A DNA stretch of 59,672 nt from Triparma columacea. Its lineage: Eukaryota; Sar; Bolidophyceae; Parmales; Triparmaceae. Location of the stretch: positions 1 to 59,672 of the forward strand of contig BRYA01000345.1 of the NCBI GenBank assembly GCA_030267965.1, written 5' to 3'. Under the pieces are notes generated by a model. It made no database searches. It had not been told where the DNA came from and worked only from the letters and a program-made list of their open reading frames with translations. Position 1 is the stretch's first letter. Every line of letters begins with the position of its first letter. Below are positions 11,315-22,640 of the stretch, piece by piece. A program made the translations under genes and the position numbers.

Positions 11315-12117
11315 TATTGAGGGGAGGGGGAGGGGAGGAGAGAGAGGGAAGGTTGGGAGGCTTGTGAGGGAAGGTAGGGAGGGTACGTGTGTGGGAGTAT
11401 GAGTGTGTTTGTGTGTTGGTAATAGGTGGTGGTGTTGATGTGCTATTGCGGTGTTGTAGTGGTTGAGGGAGGGAGAGTTGAGGGAGGGAGAGTTGAAGGG
11501 GGGTGAAGAGGGAGGGCGGAGGGAGGTGTGTGTTAGTTATGTTTATGGGCTGTTTATGTACGTAATAGGAGATATTGAGTTATATTTGTGTTATGATAGT
11601 TAGTATATTAGTGTAAGTGTGATGATATCTTTATATAGTGTTGATTTGATGGAAATATGAAATATTGTTGTTCGAATCGAGGTTATTGAGGGAGATGTTA
11701 GTTTAAAGCCTTATTCATATTTGGGATATGTTTGATGCAATTCTGATAGTATAATGGTAGTAGTGTCGTATTGGCGTTATTTTAATGAGTATATTGACGT
11801 AATAGTGCTAATTTTCACATACATTTATTTTGAGATAGGAGGAGATTGAGATTGAGGGATTGAGGGAAGAGGGGAGAGAAAGGGGGAAAATCGATCTCAC
11901 TCCTTTTCTTCTTTTTCTGCCTTCCCCCCCCCCCTTTGGTACATCGTGTCACATCGTGGTACATCGGCGGTTTTTGTCGTGGAGCGTGAAAAAAATATGT
12001 GGATGAAGATGAAGAGAAGGACCAGGTTTCTATTAACAGCGCCAAAGACATTCATGACTTAATATTACTCACTCATATACTTTACTGTTGGTATAAAATT
12101 CCGCCCGCCTTCTATAC
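11315..12117. other. Intergenic: POC1 upstream and MYND gene downstream
   Basis: 803 bp between two minus-strand genes. 11315-11530 is G/A- and GT-rich on the plus strand with repeated ggagggagagttga-type units. 11540-11830 is AT-rich. 11920-11940 has a C run. The POC1 promoter is expected next to 11315. No gene or RNA recognised. Confidence 0.5.
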
Positions 12118-13236
12118 TTACATCATACTCCCCATAAGCACAACATTAGTTTCCTCCGGAGTAAGATTCCTCCCCCTCTTAATGATGCCCTCAGCGATAG
12201 GTCTCGCAACCCTGTTGAACATAACCAGCCTCGTCCCGCTCTTGAGTCCCAGCTGTTTCTCGATGTCCTTAGACGCGGGTTTGAGGTGCGGGAAGGTGAC
12301 GCACCAGTGTCTAATCATAGCCGCTGTCTGGTTAGCGTTCGCAACGACAACACTTTGAGGATCCGCTCCTATATTATCCTGTTCTCCCAGCTCTACCAGA
12401 AGTTTCTTCAACTTCCCGAAGATGTTCGTTACAACCTCAGGCGTTGACAGGATACCCTTCGCAATAACAGGGTCGCAAAATACCCCCGCAAAGCACGCCC
12501 AAACGTCCCTCGCGGCTCTATGAGCGAGTGCCTTAACACTACCATCATACCTTCTCTCGTTTACAGCAGTCGGTAGCACTGCAGTTACACACGCAGCGTC
12601 GAACCACGAATCCCAAGCTTCGGGACTGGAACGTACGTAACCTAAGACGCGTGACTTGGACATCTTGAACATACCTGTGTCAGCTGCACTTCTGTTCCCA
12701 CGCCAGAGAGTTGGGACGATCCACTGAGAGTAAACCACTAGGTCCTTACCCCTTTTGCTGTTAAAGCGGTCCACAAGTGATCCCTCCTGATCGCTTGCCT
12801 TGGAGTCTTCAGAGAAGAGATGTTTGAGTGCGTCGAATAGTCCCTCCTTAACAGCTGCGTTGTAAATCGCTGTATTGTCACAACTTTCGACGTTCTCCAC
12901 ACGTCTGATGGGGTCGAGGTTATCGTCGAGCATACACTCGACCACGACGTCCCCCTCCTCGTTGGCCCATTCTGTGTGCTCTGCTTTTATTAGAGGACAG
13001 AGCTTCTTATGGACCTTCCAATCTGCCTTTTGGCAGACGCGGGAGCAATAGAATGTTGCGAGACATGCGCCGCACTTCTGACGAGCGTCGGGGAGACCGC
13101 AGTGAGAACAGGGCAAGTTTGGGTGCTTTAGACCTGTGGGTTGGGAAGGAAGCGGTAGGAGACCATTCTGTAATGCTGTCTTGTTTAAGGACGATAGAAC
13201 GGCGTCTACGTCTGACTGAGTTGGGAAGTTTTCCAT
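12118..13236 (-). CDS. MYND zinc-finger protein, intronless
   Basis: A single 372-codon frame starting MENFPTQSDVD. A MYND-type zinc finger lies at about residues 43-80, with CSHCGLPDARQKCGAC, FYCSRVCQ and HKKLC supplying the Cys/His ligands. The remaining ~290 residues are predicted alpha-helical with no SET motif that I can see, so this is not an obvious SMYD methyltransferase. MYND fingers normally bind proline-rich partner peptides. It diverges from the sorting nexin gene starting at 13647. Specific role unknown. Confidence 0.85.
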   Translation of the reverse strand: MENFPTQSDVDAVLSSLNKTALQNGLLPLPSQPTGLKHPNLPCSHCGLPDARQKCGACLATFYCSRVCQKADWKVHKKLCPLIKAEHTEWANEEGDVVVECMLDDNLDPIRRVENVESCDNTAIYNAAVKEGLFDALKHLFSEDSKASDQEGSLVDRFNSKRGKDLVVYSQWIVPTLWRGNRSAADTGMFKMSKSRVLGYVRSSPEAWDSWFDAACVTAVLPTAVNERRYDGSVKALAHRAARDVWACFAGVFCDPVIAKGILSTPEVVTNIFGKLKKLLVELGEQDNIGADPQSVVVANANQTAAMIRHWCVTFPHLKPASKDIEKQLGLKSGTRLVMFNRVARPIAEGIIKRGRNLTPEETNVVLMGSMM

Positions 13237-13646
13237 CTTATTTTTGGTGCTAATTAGACGAGCTTGGTTTCTGATACTCTACTACTACACTACTTTCTCT
13301 CCTGAGTGGAGGGAGATGTGGACAAGCCGAATCTTGTGGCCTGGATCCGGAAGGACTCGGTCTTTGGAGATCTTGGGCTGAAAATATTGTGAAGACCCTA
13401 TTGTGTTGTATTGTTCATAATTTGTGCGTAATTGACACTAATTTGGGGTGTATAGTACATATACATAGCTACAGCACTTTAAAGGCTTGTGTGGATCAAA
13501 GAGGCTTGAAATAGCCTTCCACATTAACTACTTTCCTCTCGACATTTCCCACATTTTCCATCACATTTACCACTGTTAGGATCCATTTAGCGTCATTCGC
13601 TCTTAGATACTGACCAAGAAGAGGAGGCTATTTAAGAATTACCAAA
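13237..13646. promoter_or_regulatory. Shared divergent intergenic region (MYND gene / sorting nexin)
   Basis: 410 bp between two head-to-head starts, so it probably holds both promoters. No specific motif recognised. Confidence 0.45.
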
Positions 13647-16600
13647 ATGACTAATAAAATGACTAAAATGAGAAATCAACAGGACAACAATCAACAGGAT
13701 GATAAAATGGATGACAATCAACAGCAATACGACAATCAACACGACAATCAACAACTAGACAAACAACAACTAGACAAACAACAGAACAACAATAGCAAAG
13801 ACTCAGACAAATTCAACACATCCAAACAACCTCAAAATGGAAAGGTAAGTAAGCAGTCAAGGTTAATGCGTGCAAGCAAAACAAGCCAAGTACCAAACAA
13901 TCAACAACCAACACAACAACCAACACAACCCTCCTGGTTTCTCACCCCAACCTAACCTAACCCAACCCAACCCATCCCACCCCTCCTCCCCAAGTCGCTC
14001 CCAACCAATATTCCCCTCGTTTCCCTTTCAATCTCTTTACTTCTTCCCGTCCTCCTAGTCCTCCTCTCCCTCAAGACTTCTCTTCTCTCTCTCCTCCATT
14101 CTCTCCTAACATACTTCCTCTACATCTTCACAATATCAACCGCCGCCCTCCTCGCTTTGATAGCAACGCTACACCTGTACTCAACGATATCAGAGAGCGC
14201 TAGAAAGTCCAAGAAATTCGCGAGGGAAGTCGTGGGAATATCAGCTAAAGCCAAAGAGGACATTATGAGAATGTCAGGTGAGCCTCCATTCTCCCCTCCC
14301 CCCCCTCTCCTCCTATTTCTTTCCCTCCTCCCATTTATTTTCATTCTAACTTCCCCCCCCACTCCTCTGTAGTCCCTCCCCCCTCAGTTCCACCCCCAAC
14401 GTCACTCCAGTCATCAATGTCTCACATAAACCACTCCTACTCAACAACCCTACCCTCATCCGTTCGTTTAGAGGTCGCCAGGTTATCAGACCTTATTGTT
14501 AGGGACTTTATCATACACTGGTATAAGGTAAGTATGGAGGGAGAGGGAGGAAAGGAGGTATTCGGTAGGAGACGTGGGGGGACGGAGTACAAGATTTAAC
14601 TATCATACACTAACTATACGATGTCTTGGCATCGTCGACCCACTTCGACTAACCCCCCCCCCTCCTACCCCCCCCCCCACCTACCCCTCCCTCCCCTCCC
14701 AGAACATGACAGAGGCCCCCTCCGGTGACTACACGTTTGTGAATCTCTGTTCAAGTTCAATCTCCTCCATACTCTGCAACCTCCTCCTAGACTACTACAA
14801 GTCCGCAAACCTCGGTTCCCTCGGTCTCCGCGTCGTAAACGTTGTAGAGAGGAACGTATACTGGTATAAGATAATGAAATCAGAAGTCCAGCGTCGTACT
14901 CCATCGCTTTTCTACCAAGATTCCCTCACCATCCCCCCACCAAGAACGAGGACGGGGAGTGAGCCTTACGCACCACCGCAGGAATGGGTTGTTAGGAGAC
15001 AGATTCAGGAATGTATAGGTAAGGAGTTCCTATTAAACAAACGTCTCCACTCTGCTTGCACGGCGGAGCTGTTACCTAGTATGAATATTAAAGGGGAGAT
15101 TACTAAAAAAGAACAAGAGTACCTTAGGAGGGTATCTAGACACCTACTGGAGAGAACGGTTGAAGGGGAGGTTAAGGGTAATGTTGTTTTGAACAGTTTG
15201 TGCGTGGAGATTTTAGGTAAGATGGAAAGAAGTGGGGCGAACGCTTGATTTCGTTGAGGGGATGTTTGTTTTTGTTTGTTCCGATGAAGAGGTAACCCAA
15301 AACGTTACGGTTTCTTTATGATATGCGACGTGCATTTCGGAGACACGCGCTATGATTAACCGCCAGCAAGACCCAAATGGCTGCCAAACAACCATACTGA
15401 GGAACAAAACACAACAACAAAACGGTTTACAAAACACAGGACAAACGCCTTTCCAATCTAACACTTGCGTGTGTTCCCTGCTTCTCACCGCCTCCCAACG
15501 ACGATGCAGGGAACGCTGTACTTAACCCGATAATGAATTTATTCAAACCCGAAACCGTTAACGGGTGGATTGCTAAAGGACTTTCTAGTAGTACCGATGA
15601 ATTAAACAAGTCAGGATCAGAAGATGTCGGGGGGACGTTAGAAGGTGGTGTTAAAATCCGAAGTAGTGCAGGTGGAAGTTTTGATCTTGTAGAAAGGTCA
15701 TATTCAAAGGTTGATACAATCATCCGTCCAGGCGTTCGTCCATCGTCACTCCCTTCAGGAGGTGGTATGAAGGATAAGGGTTGGAAGTACTTCGCGGGTG
15801 AAATGGGTGAAACTGAGGCTGCAATGCTACTTAGCGACAAAGGGAAGGGGGCGTTTTTAGTAAGGAGTAACCCCGGTGGTGGGGGGGGGTTCGTTATTAG
15901 CTTCGTTAACCCGACGGAGCCTACGATTAAGATGGACGGGATTTGGCATGAGGATACGGAGAGTAAGGAGAAGAAAAGATCGATTATTAAGTGGGGGGGA
16001 GGGGGGGGGAACAACGATGATAAAGGGGGGAAGGAAGAGGAAGGGGAGAGAACAAGGTGGGAGGATATAAGGGGGAACGCGGTCATGAGATGCCAGCATA
16101 GGAAAATCGGAGTGGAGGAAGGAATGTTCAGGTACAGCGAAAGGGACGGATACTACTTTGAGGTGAGAAGGATCTTTTAGAAGGGAGAAATTAGGGGAAG
16201 ATGTAGAACTCACACCTCAACCCTACACCCATCTTAGCGGCTGTTTATACTTTCAGAGTCGTTCCCTAGTTTGTTCGATCTTCTCAAGGTCCTTGATGGG
16301 GAGCTCATCAGCCTTGAAGACGGGATCGTTTTCGTTGGGGAGGAATACGAGGACGAAAAAAGAGACGCCAGTGATACAGGAGAGCAAGACACGCAGGGAG
16401 ACACCGAGGAGGACAGTTCCCCCTCCTCCTTCTCCCCCCCCTCTCCTCTCTCTCCCTCCACCTCCTCCCTCAGCCCCCCTTCACCGCAACCAACTCCAGA
16501 TGTCTCCATCTTCCGACCCAGCGCAACCTCCCAACCTCCTCCCTCCCACCGTCGCGGTGTCACGGTCCCTATCCCACCTGCGACTGCGCTCTCTCACCTG

Positions 16601-19600
16601 CAGCAGCAGAGGCCTTTGTTCAGCCCGAAGGGACATAGAAGAAGGAGAAGCAGCGGGAGCAGGAGGATCAAGAGCTTGTGGAAGAAGGAGAAGGGGGAGG
16701 AGGGAGGGGGGGAGGAACAATATAAGGAGAAGACGGTGAAAAGGGGGAAGGGGGACACGAACAAGAAAATTAAAAAAATGAAGGAGATTGGGATTGAGGA
16801 ACTTCATACACGCTCAAACGAAGAGAGGTGAGTAATTTAGACTCGCTCGCTTATTAACCCTAACCCATATCCTAACCCCTGCACCCACCCTTTTCGCCAA
16901 AACCCCTCGACTATACATAGCGCCAACGCCACCCCAGCCAGCTCAACATTGCCTTCACCTAAACACGTGGAAATCCTTGACTCTCTTAAGCTCCGTACAG
17001 ACGACGTAATAATCTTCGTCCTAAACAACGAGAATTCCTCCGCCGCCGACCTCGGTTTCACTCAGGCCTCTGAGGTATGGGAGACTGCGGGTTTCGTTTC
17101 TGCTGCCTCCTCCCTTGTCTCTGCTATCGAGGTCGTCCTTGGTGACGGGATGAGAGATGGGGTTGGTAACTTTGAGGAGAACATAATGAGGATGCTGGGG
17201 GAGGGGGAGGAGATGAGGAGGAGGGCGGGGGAAGGGTTCAGCGACAGCAGCGACAGCGAGGAGGAGGAGGACGAGGACTACGACATTGAGGAGGAGGACG
17301 AGGAGGAGGGACACTTTGAGGAGGAGAGGGGGGGGAAGGGGGAAGAGGGGGAACCCATTGGACTTACGCCGTACAAGAAGGACCGCAGGGCGACGCTTAG
17401 AGAGGCCGCGGGCTACTACAGGGAAAACGAGGGCAGCGAGAGCAGGTTCAGCCCTATTATAACCAGTGACTACTTTGGGGACTCTTCAAACGAGAACGAG
17501 AAGGTGAGATTGAATTTCACTACTAGTGAGGAAGACAAAACTCTAACAACCCCCTGCCCCCACGTCCTAGGATGAGGACGAGGAATACAACGTCAAAAAA
17601 GACATTCCCTCTCGACCAGCTACGCCAAACCACATTTGCAAGGCGTTGATAATTTCCTGGCTTCAGACTGGTCAGGTCCACATGTACCTCAATATGATCT
17701 TCTCCTCGTCGCCCTCCCTCCGCCAGGCCATATACTACTCAGGTAGCGTTATGAGAACGCCGAGCAGCATGAGCAGGGTCCTCGAGATCCTCGGTAAGCT
17801 CTCTGGCACGGAGATCAAGATTTCCAGCTCAGAGGTTATTATGAACAGGTCCATGAGCGAGGCCTGGTCCGTCGAGGTTCACGGACCGGCGGCGAGGCTA
17901 ATGTACGGGATGGAGGAGGAGGAGGAGGAAGAGGAGAATCTCCCGACGCCCGTGAAGCTAGAGCAAGCGAGCAGCAGCAATAGTACAAACAGACCTGTGA
18001 AGAGGCTAGGGAGGAACATCTCAGCCGGCTCGGAGAAGGTGAGGATGAGAGGATGGCCAAGGACGATATTGAGGAGGTCAAATCTTAAGCACTAACACAA
18101 ACTTTTCCACTCGTCACAGCTGGGGAAGAACATCAGCAAACTCTTTACTGACGCCAAAGACAGGGGGTTCAGAGTTGGAAACCCCTTCAAGAAGAAGGGA
18201 AAGGATCAAAGAAGGGAATCTTCTGATTCTATGGACATAGAGACGCCAAGGAAGCTCTCGGCAAACGGTCCTGCCCCAACAACAATACAATTCGTGCTCC
18301 ATCGCAACATCAAAACAGTCCAAAGGCTTCGTTCCGCTCGCGAGCGCGGGCTCGAGGCCTGGAAGAAGAAGACAAAGGCCGACGACGACGGCATGGGAGA
18401 GAGGAGGATCAGAGGAGGGATGCGAAGGCTGCACGAGATAGGAAGGATTGCAACGCACAACCTGTTGAAAATCAGAAAGGAGGGAGATGGAAGGAACCAC
18501 ACGCTAGAACTGTACAACTCGGGGCCTAGGCGACCCGTTGAGGTAAGTGGGTTTTGGGAGGGCTGTGCGAGTGTACGACGAAGCATTCTTCGCCCCCCCC
18601 CCTAACACATCTCGCTTCCACACTTTGCAGGTTCCCGAAGAGGAGGCCTTGTTATTTTCCACTCGTCCTCGTCCGCTTCGCCCCGTCGGTGTCCACCAGG
18701 ACGTTAACAGCTCTAACACGTTCCTCACCTACGTGGCGACATACAAGGAGACAATCTCACCATCCCACGACGGGGAGATGAGAGGCGCGAGACCGGGGGT
18801 TATCGTGAGGACTTGCAAGTTACATTACTACCCACACGATAAATCATGCAGGGTTGTTGACCCGAGGTGGGATGAAGAGGACAACCACCTTGATAGGGAA
18901 GGTCTTCCAAGGAGGTAAGTGGAGGGGGGCGAAGAGCGGCGAAGGAACGGATCGGGGGTTTGAGTACGATGTGGATTTTATGCTGACATAACTCCGGGAT
19001 TCGCCGCTGCAATATTCGCAGGTTCAGGAACGCGAGGGCAAAGGGTCTCAAGGTGCTGAGTAATAATTCCGAGGGTAGGGAGATGACTCTGGAGGATTTT
19101 TGCTACTTCCCTAGGACCGGTCACCCCGCCATGTACGTTTACAGGATGTCAATGTGGCGGAAGCCACTTGTTAGGGTGATGGGCGTAACCTTCGAGGTGT
19201 ACGACGGCGAGATGTTCGATATCAAGAAGTTCGATGGAAGTTTTTGCGAGCTCTCCGACGGGTCCATGACGTTCGCGTGCTCAAGGGAGGGAGGGGAAGA
19301 GGGTAGGGGCTTCTCCCTTGTGTTCGACGGTTCCCCCGCCACGCCAGGCACGGTGAGAGCGGCAATGTGGCTGACGGCTACGAGACATGAAGCGTACATG
19401 CAGAGCAACTTTGATAAGGGGGGGAAGAGGAGAGTTAAGGCGGAAGAAAGGAAGATCATGCCGACTGTGCCTCTGCTCAAGTACGCGACGAGCGAGGGGG
19501 GGGGGGACCAGCTTCTCAGAGACCTGGGGCACCCGGGACTGGGGGGTTGCAGGGCCAGCCTCCAGGAACTCAAGTTTATGAACATCTTTAGGGACAGCGG

Positions 19601-21050
19601 GGTTCTAAGCGACCTCCAGGCCACGGTGGAGGGGGTGGTAAAACAGACTGTGAAGGACCTCTTTGCCAAGCCAGTCGTTCTTTACAAGATCAGGGTCAGC
19701 TGCTTGAGGAGGCTAGAGGGGGACAGGGTCGTTAGGGATGAGTGGGTGATAATGAGGAGATACAACGACTTCGTCGGCTTGCACAGGAACTTGAAGGAGG
19801 CCATCACAGAACATAACCCAAAGTTGAAGGAGCTGAGCTGCTTGCTCGGGGATGGCACGGGCGCGAGGATGAAGCTTCTTCCGTCCCTCCCTCCAAAGAA
19901 GTCCCTGAATATGAACACGGTGGGGGTGGGGGGGGTGTCCTCCAAGTTCCTCGAGCAAAGGGGGAGGAAGGTGAGTGTTCTTGAAAAGACGTTCTTCCGG
20001 CTAATGGATCCACTGGCAAGGCAACTAACCTCCTCGCTTCACCCCTCCCACCCCCCCACCCCCCACACACAGCTCTCGGCGTACTTGAAGTACCTGCTCC
20101 ACCCTAGGCACCCCCTATCCGCCAGTGTGGAGGTCGCCGGGTTCCTGATTGCTTACGAGGAGGTCTGCGGGACCGGCTGGCTCGGGGACACCGGAGGTGC
20201 CCCGGACGAGTACGGGAGGACGGAGGTGAACAGGAGCGTCGTGGAAATGGAGGGGTTGAAGGTCGCCTCCTTGGAGGACAGGCCCACCGGGGGTAAGGGG
20301 GGGACAGTTATGGAAGGGCGGGGGGAGGGAAGAGGGGGAGACGAAGAGGATGATAAGGCGGGTACGGGTGGGGCAGGGCAGCAGGGAACTGGAGCAAGCG
20401 TAACACACAACCATCATCACTTCCTGCCCTACAACCTTCAGGGTGGAGGAACGGGGGCAGAGGAGGACCCAGACAAGGTTAATAAGAGGGATGCATTTGA
20501 GAAAGCAATGAGGGCGAGCATCAAGGCTAGGATGAAGTCCGTGTCCGTCAAGGACGTACAGGAGTCAGTGTTTGAGCTGGTAAAGGAGGTGCTGTCGCTG
20601 GAGCACGCTACGTTCCTTCGAGGGAGACTGATAAGCGTAATCAGGGGAGCGGCGATATTCATGACGTCGGGAGGGTCCTTCCATAAGACGCTTCTTAAGA
20701 TGCACGACCAGTACCTCACGGCCAAGAACGTAGCGGGGGGGGTGGCATGGATCAGGGAGCTTCTCTGGCCGGGGGGGGAGTGGGGGGAGGCGGGGGAGGA
20801 ACTGGACCTGGAGCAGAAGGTCTCACTGGCTACCGAGGTGCACAAGCAGCTGCACGGCGCGATCCCTGAACAGGTGATCTCGATCGTAGGGGCGGACTTG
20901 GGGAGGGAGGGGGCGGACGTTTTGTTTGAGGTTATGCAGAACGACATTGTGCTGAGGAGCATCGCGTACCAGCTGCTGGACCTGATTTTATTGGAGGCGT
21001 ACCCAGAGCTCAAGGTCGACCTGGATGCGCTCCACAGTGTTGAGGATTAG
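13647..21050 (+). CDS. Sorting nexin: TM - PXA - SH2-like - acidic/RGS-like region - PX - PX-C
   Basis: Exons 13647-13844, 14076-14277, 14373-14527, 14703-15216, 15510-16162, 16259-16827, 16921-17503, 17571-18038, 18120-18542, 18631-18914, 19022-19970, 20073-21050; all phases agree and give 1,991 residues. A Q/N/D-rich start is followed by a hydrophobic anchor (~70-101) and a PXA domain (~165-385; LSDLIVRDFIIHWYK, KKEQEYLRRVSRHLLE). An SH2-like domain (~448-590) has W.YFAGE, GAFLVRS with Arg475, H.KI at 553-556 and FPSLFDLLK. Low-complexity acidic segments and a helical region (~975-1050) in the position RGS occupies in SNX13/14/25 come next. PX (~1568-1700) has YKIRVSC and RRYNDFVGLHRNL; PX-C (~1829-1985) follows. 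The TM-PXA-PX-PXC plan is that of ER-anchored lipid/contact-site sorting nexins. The SH2-like insert is unusual. Confidence 0.85.
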
Positions 21051-21629
21051 GAGGTTTTGTTGTATGGTTTTTACTGTAGTATTTGATTTCTTTTAAAGGG
21101 TGGATTGGATATATGAAGAGAGGGACTTGGGTCCGAATTGGGCCTCCACATTTGATCCGAATTTTAAGGTCTCCAATTTCCTCCAATTTTGAAGCAATTT
21201 GTAAAGTTTATCCTTGAACTGGTCAATAATTACGCTACAAGACATCATACCTAAGTTTAAGTAGGCAAATCTCTCTGGTGCTTGAAATAACAAGTTCTGC
21301 AGCGGTTCGTCGGAAGCTCCATTTCTCTTCTTTTAAATACGTCTTTGAATACGTCTTCAAATACGTCTCTATACACATATCTATACACATCACACTCATT
21401 AAATCTAACCTAGCTCAATCTAACGAAGAACAAAGGGAGTTAGGGCAAAGTTATCAACCAATTCACGCTGCTAATTCACGCTGCTGTTGTCTAAACTCAT
21501 TTCAAACTTCAACACAAGCAACAAACACGCGCGGCAAAACACACTAACCTGCGAACAACAAACACACTAACCTGATTGCCAAAACAAAGCTGACAACCAC
21601 CCAAACAACAGCCCAAACAACAACCCCCC
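21051..21629. other. Intergenic between sorting nexin and two-TM gene
   Basis: 579 bp upstream of the plus-strand gene at 21630. Contains a short triplicated unit with aatacgtct at about 21335-21370 and two acaaacac(gcgcggc)/actaacctg motifs at 21520-21575. No coding frame I would support. Confidence 0.5.
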
Positions 21630-22508
21630 ATGATCCCAATCCACAATGCCCCTACCCTGCCAAACAACCCACTCGCTAAACTTAAATCCAAAGCACAAGT
21701 CCTATCCTTCACCCTCAGAGATCGTATTAGTGACACTCTTAAAACTGTCAAATCCACAGACTTCAAATCCTTAGACTACACAGGCATCCTAAAAACCTTC
21801 CTTTCCAACTCAAAAAACTCCCTATCCACAGACATCCTCCCCTTCATTTACAACAACATAATCCCAATCCTAGCCTCCACCTTCTTCCTCCTCGGTCTCT
21901 TCCTAAACTACCGTTCCACCTGGTCTCTAACCCTATCCTGCATCCACAAAAACTCCCTCCACACCGGCACCTGTACCTTAACTCGAACCGGTCACGTTTC
22001 CCTTTCCACCGTCCTTTCCCCTACCTACATCCCCCCTCCCCCCGTTCTCCGTTTCCCAACCTCAGACTTAACCAAGGCTAGGACGGTCCGTCTTACGTTA
22101 ACACCTGACAGGTACGATACGACTTTAGGTAACGTTGTTGAGCCTGAGGGTTTGTCTCGGAAGAGGAAGAGGGCACTTAGATACGGTTACGTTGTCGCCT
22201 ACCACGAAATCGGGCACGACGAGGGTGAAGAGAGCCAGGCGGGTGACGGGAATCTCGTTGAGGTCGTAATGGGGAGAGGGGGAATCGGGAGGAAGAGATC
22301 GGCGGAGAAGGTTAAGAAGATCAACAGATTCGTCGAGGATGTTAAGAGGAACAAGGACAGAGGGAACCCGGATGAAAGGAAACTTGAGATTAAAGAAGGC
22401 AGGAGCGTATGCGTTAGCGGTATACTTATGCTTATTGCGGGGGTTATGGTGGGGGGATGGGGGTTACTGGTTTGGCTTATTGAGGGAGACGAGTATAAAA
22501 GAGATTGA
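21630..22508 (+). CDS. Two-TM membrane protein of unknown function
   Basis: A single 292-codon frame (MIPIHNAPTLPNNPL). A hydrophobic helix at about residues 70-92 (IIPILASTFFLLGLFLNY) and another at about 263-285 (GILMLIAGVMVGGWGLLVWLI) flank a ~170-residue region containing KRKRALRYGY and a basic, Lys/Arg-rich stretch. Both termini probably lie on the same side of the membrane. I do not recognise the family. The start is the first ATG in a long open frame and has no further support. Confidence 0.7.
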   Translation: MIPIHNAPTLPNNPLAKLKSKAQVLSFTLRDRISDTLKTVKSTDFKSLDYTGILKTFLSNSKNSLSTDILPFIYNNIIPILASTFFLLGLFLNYRSTWSLTLSCIHKNSLHTGTCTLTRTGHVSLSTVLSPTYIPPPPVLRFPTSDLTKARTVRLTLTPDRYDTTLGNVVEPEGLSRKRKRALRYGYVVAYHEIGHDEGEESQAGDGNLVEVVMGRGGIGRKRSAEKVKKINRFVEDVKRNKDRGNPDERKLEIKEGRSVCVSGILMLIAGVMVGGWGLLVWLIEGDEYKRD

Positions 22509-22640
22509 TTTATTGGGACCCCGTGATATAGAGCGGGCAAAAAAGTAAAAGGATAAGAGAATAGAAGGCTGGCAGGGGACTCCCCTCTCGAAAAGGATTT
22601 GCGCTTTTCTTTTTCTTTTTCGATTCAAAGAGTCTTACAT

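Noticed and set aside
20438..21013. 191-codon minus-strand frame inside the sorting nexin
   Set aside because: Ser/Cys-rich shadow of the PX-C coding strand.
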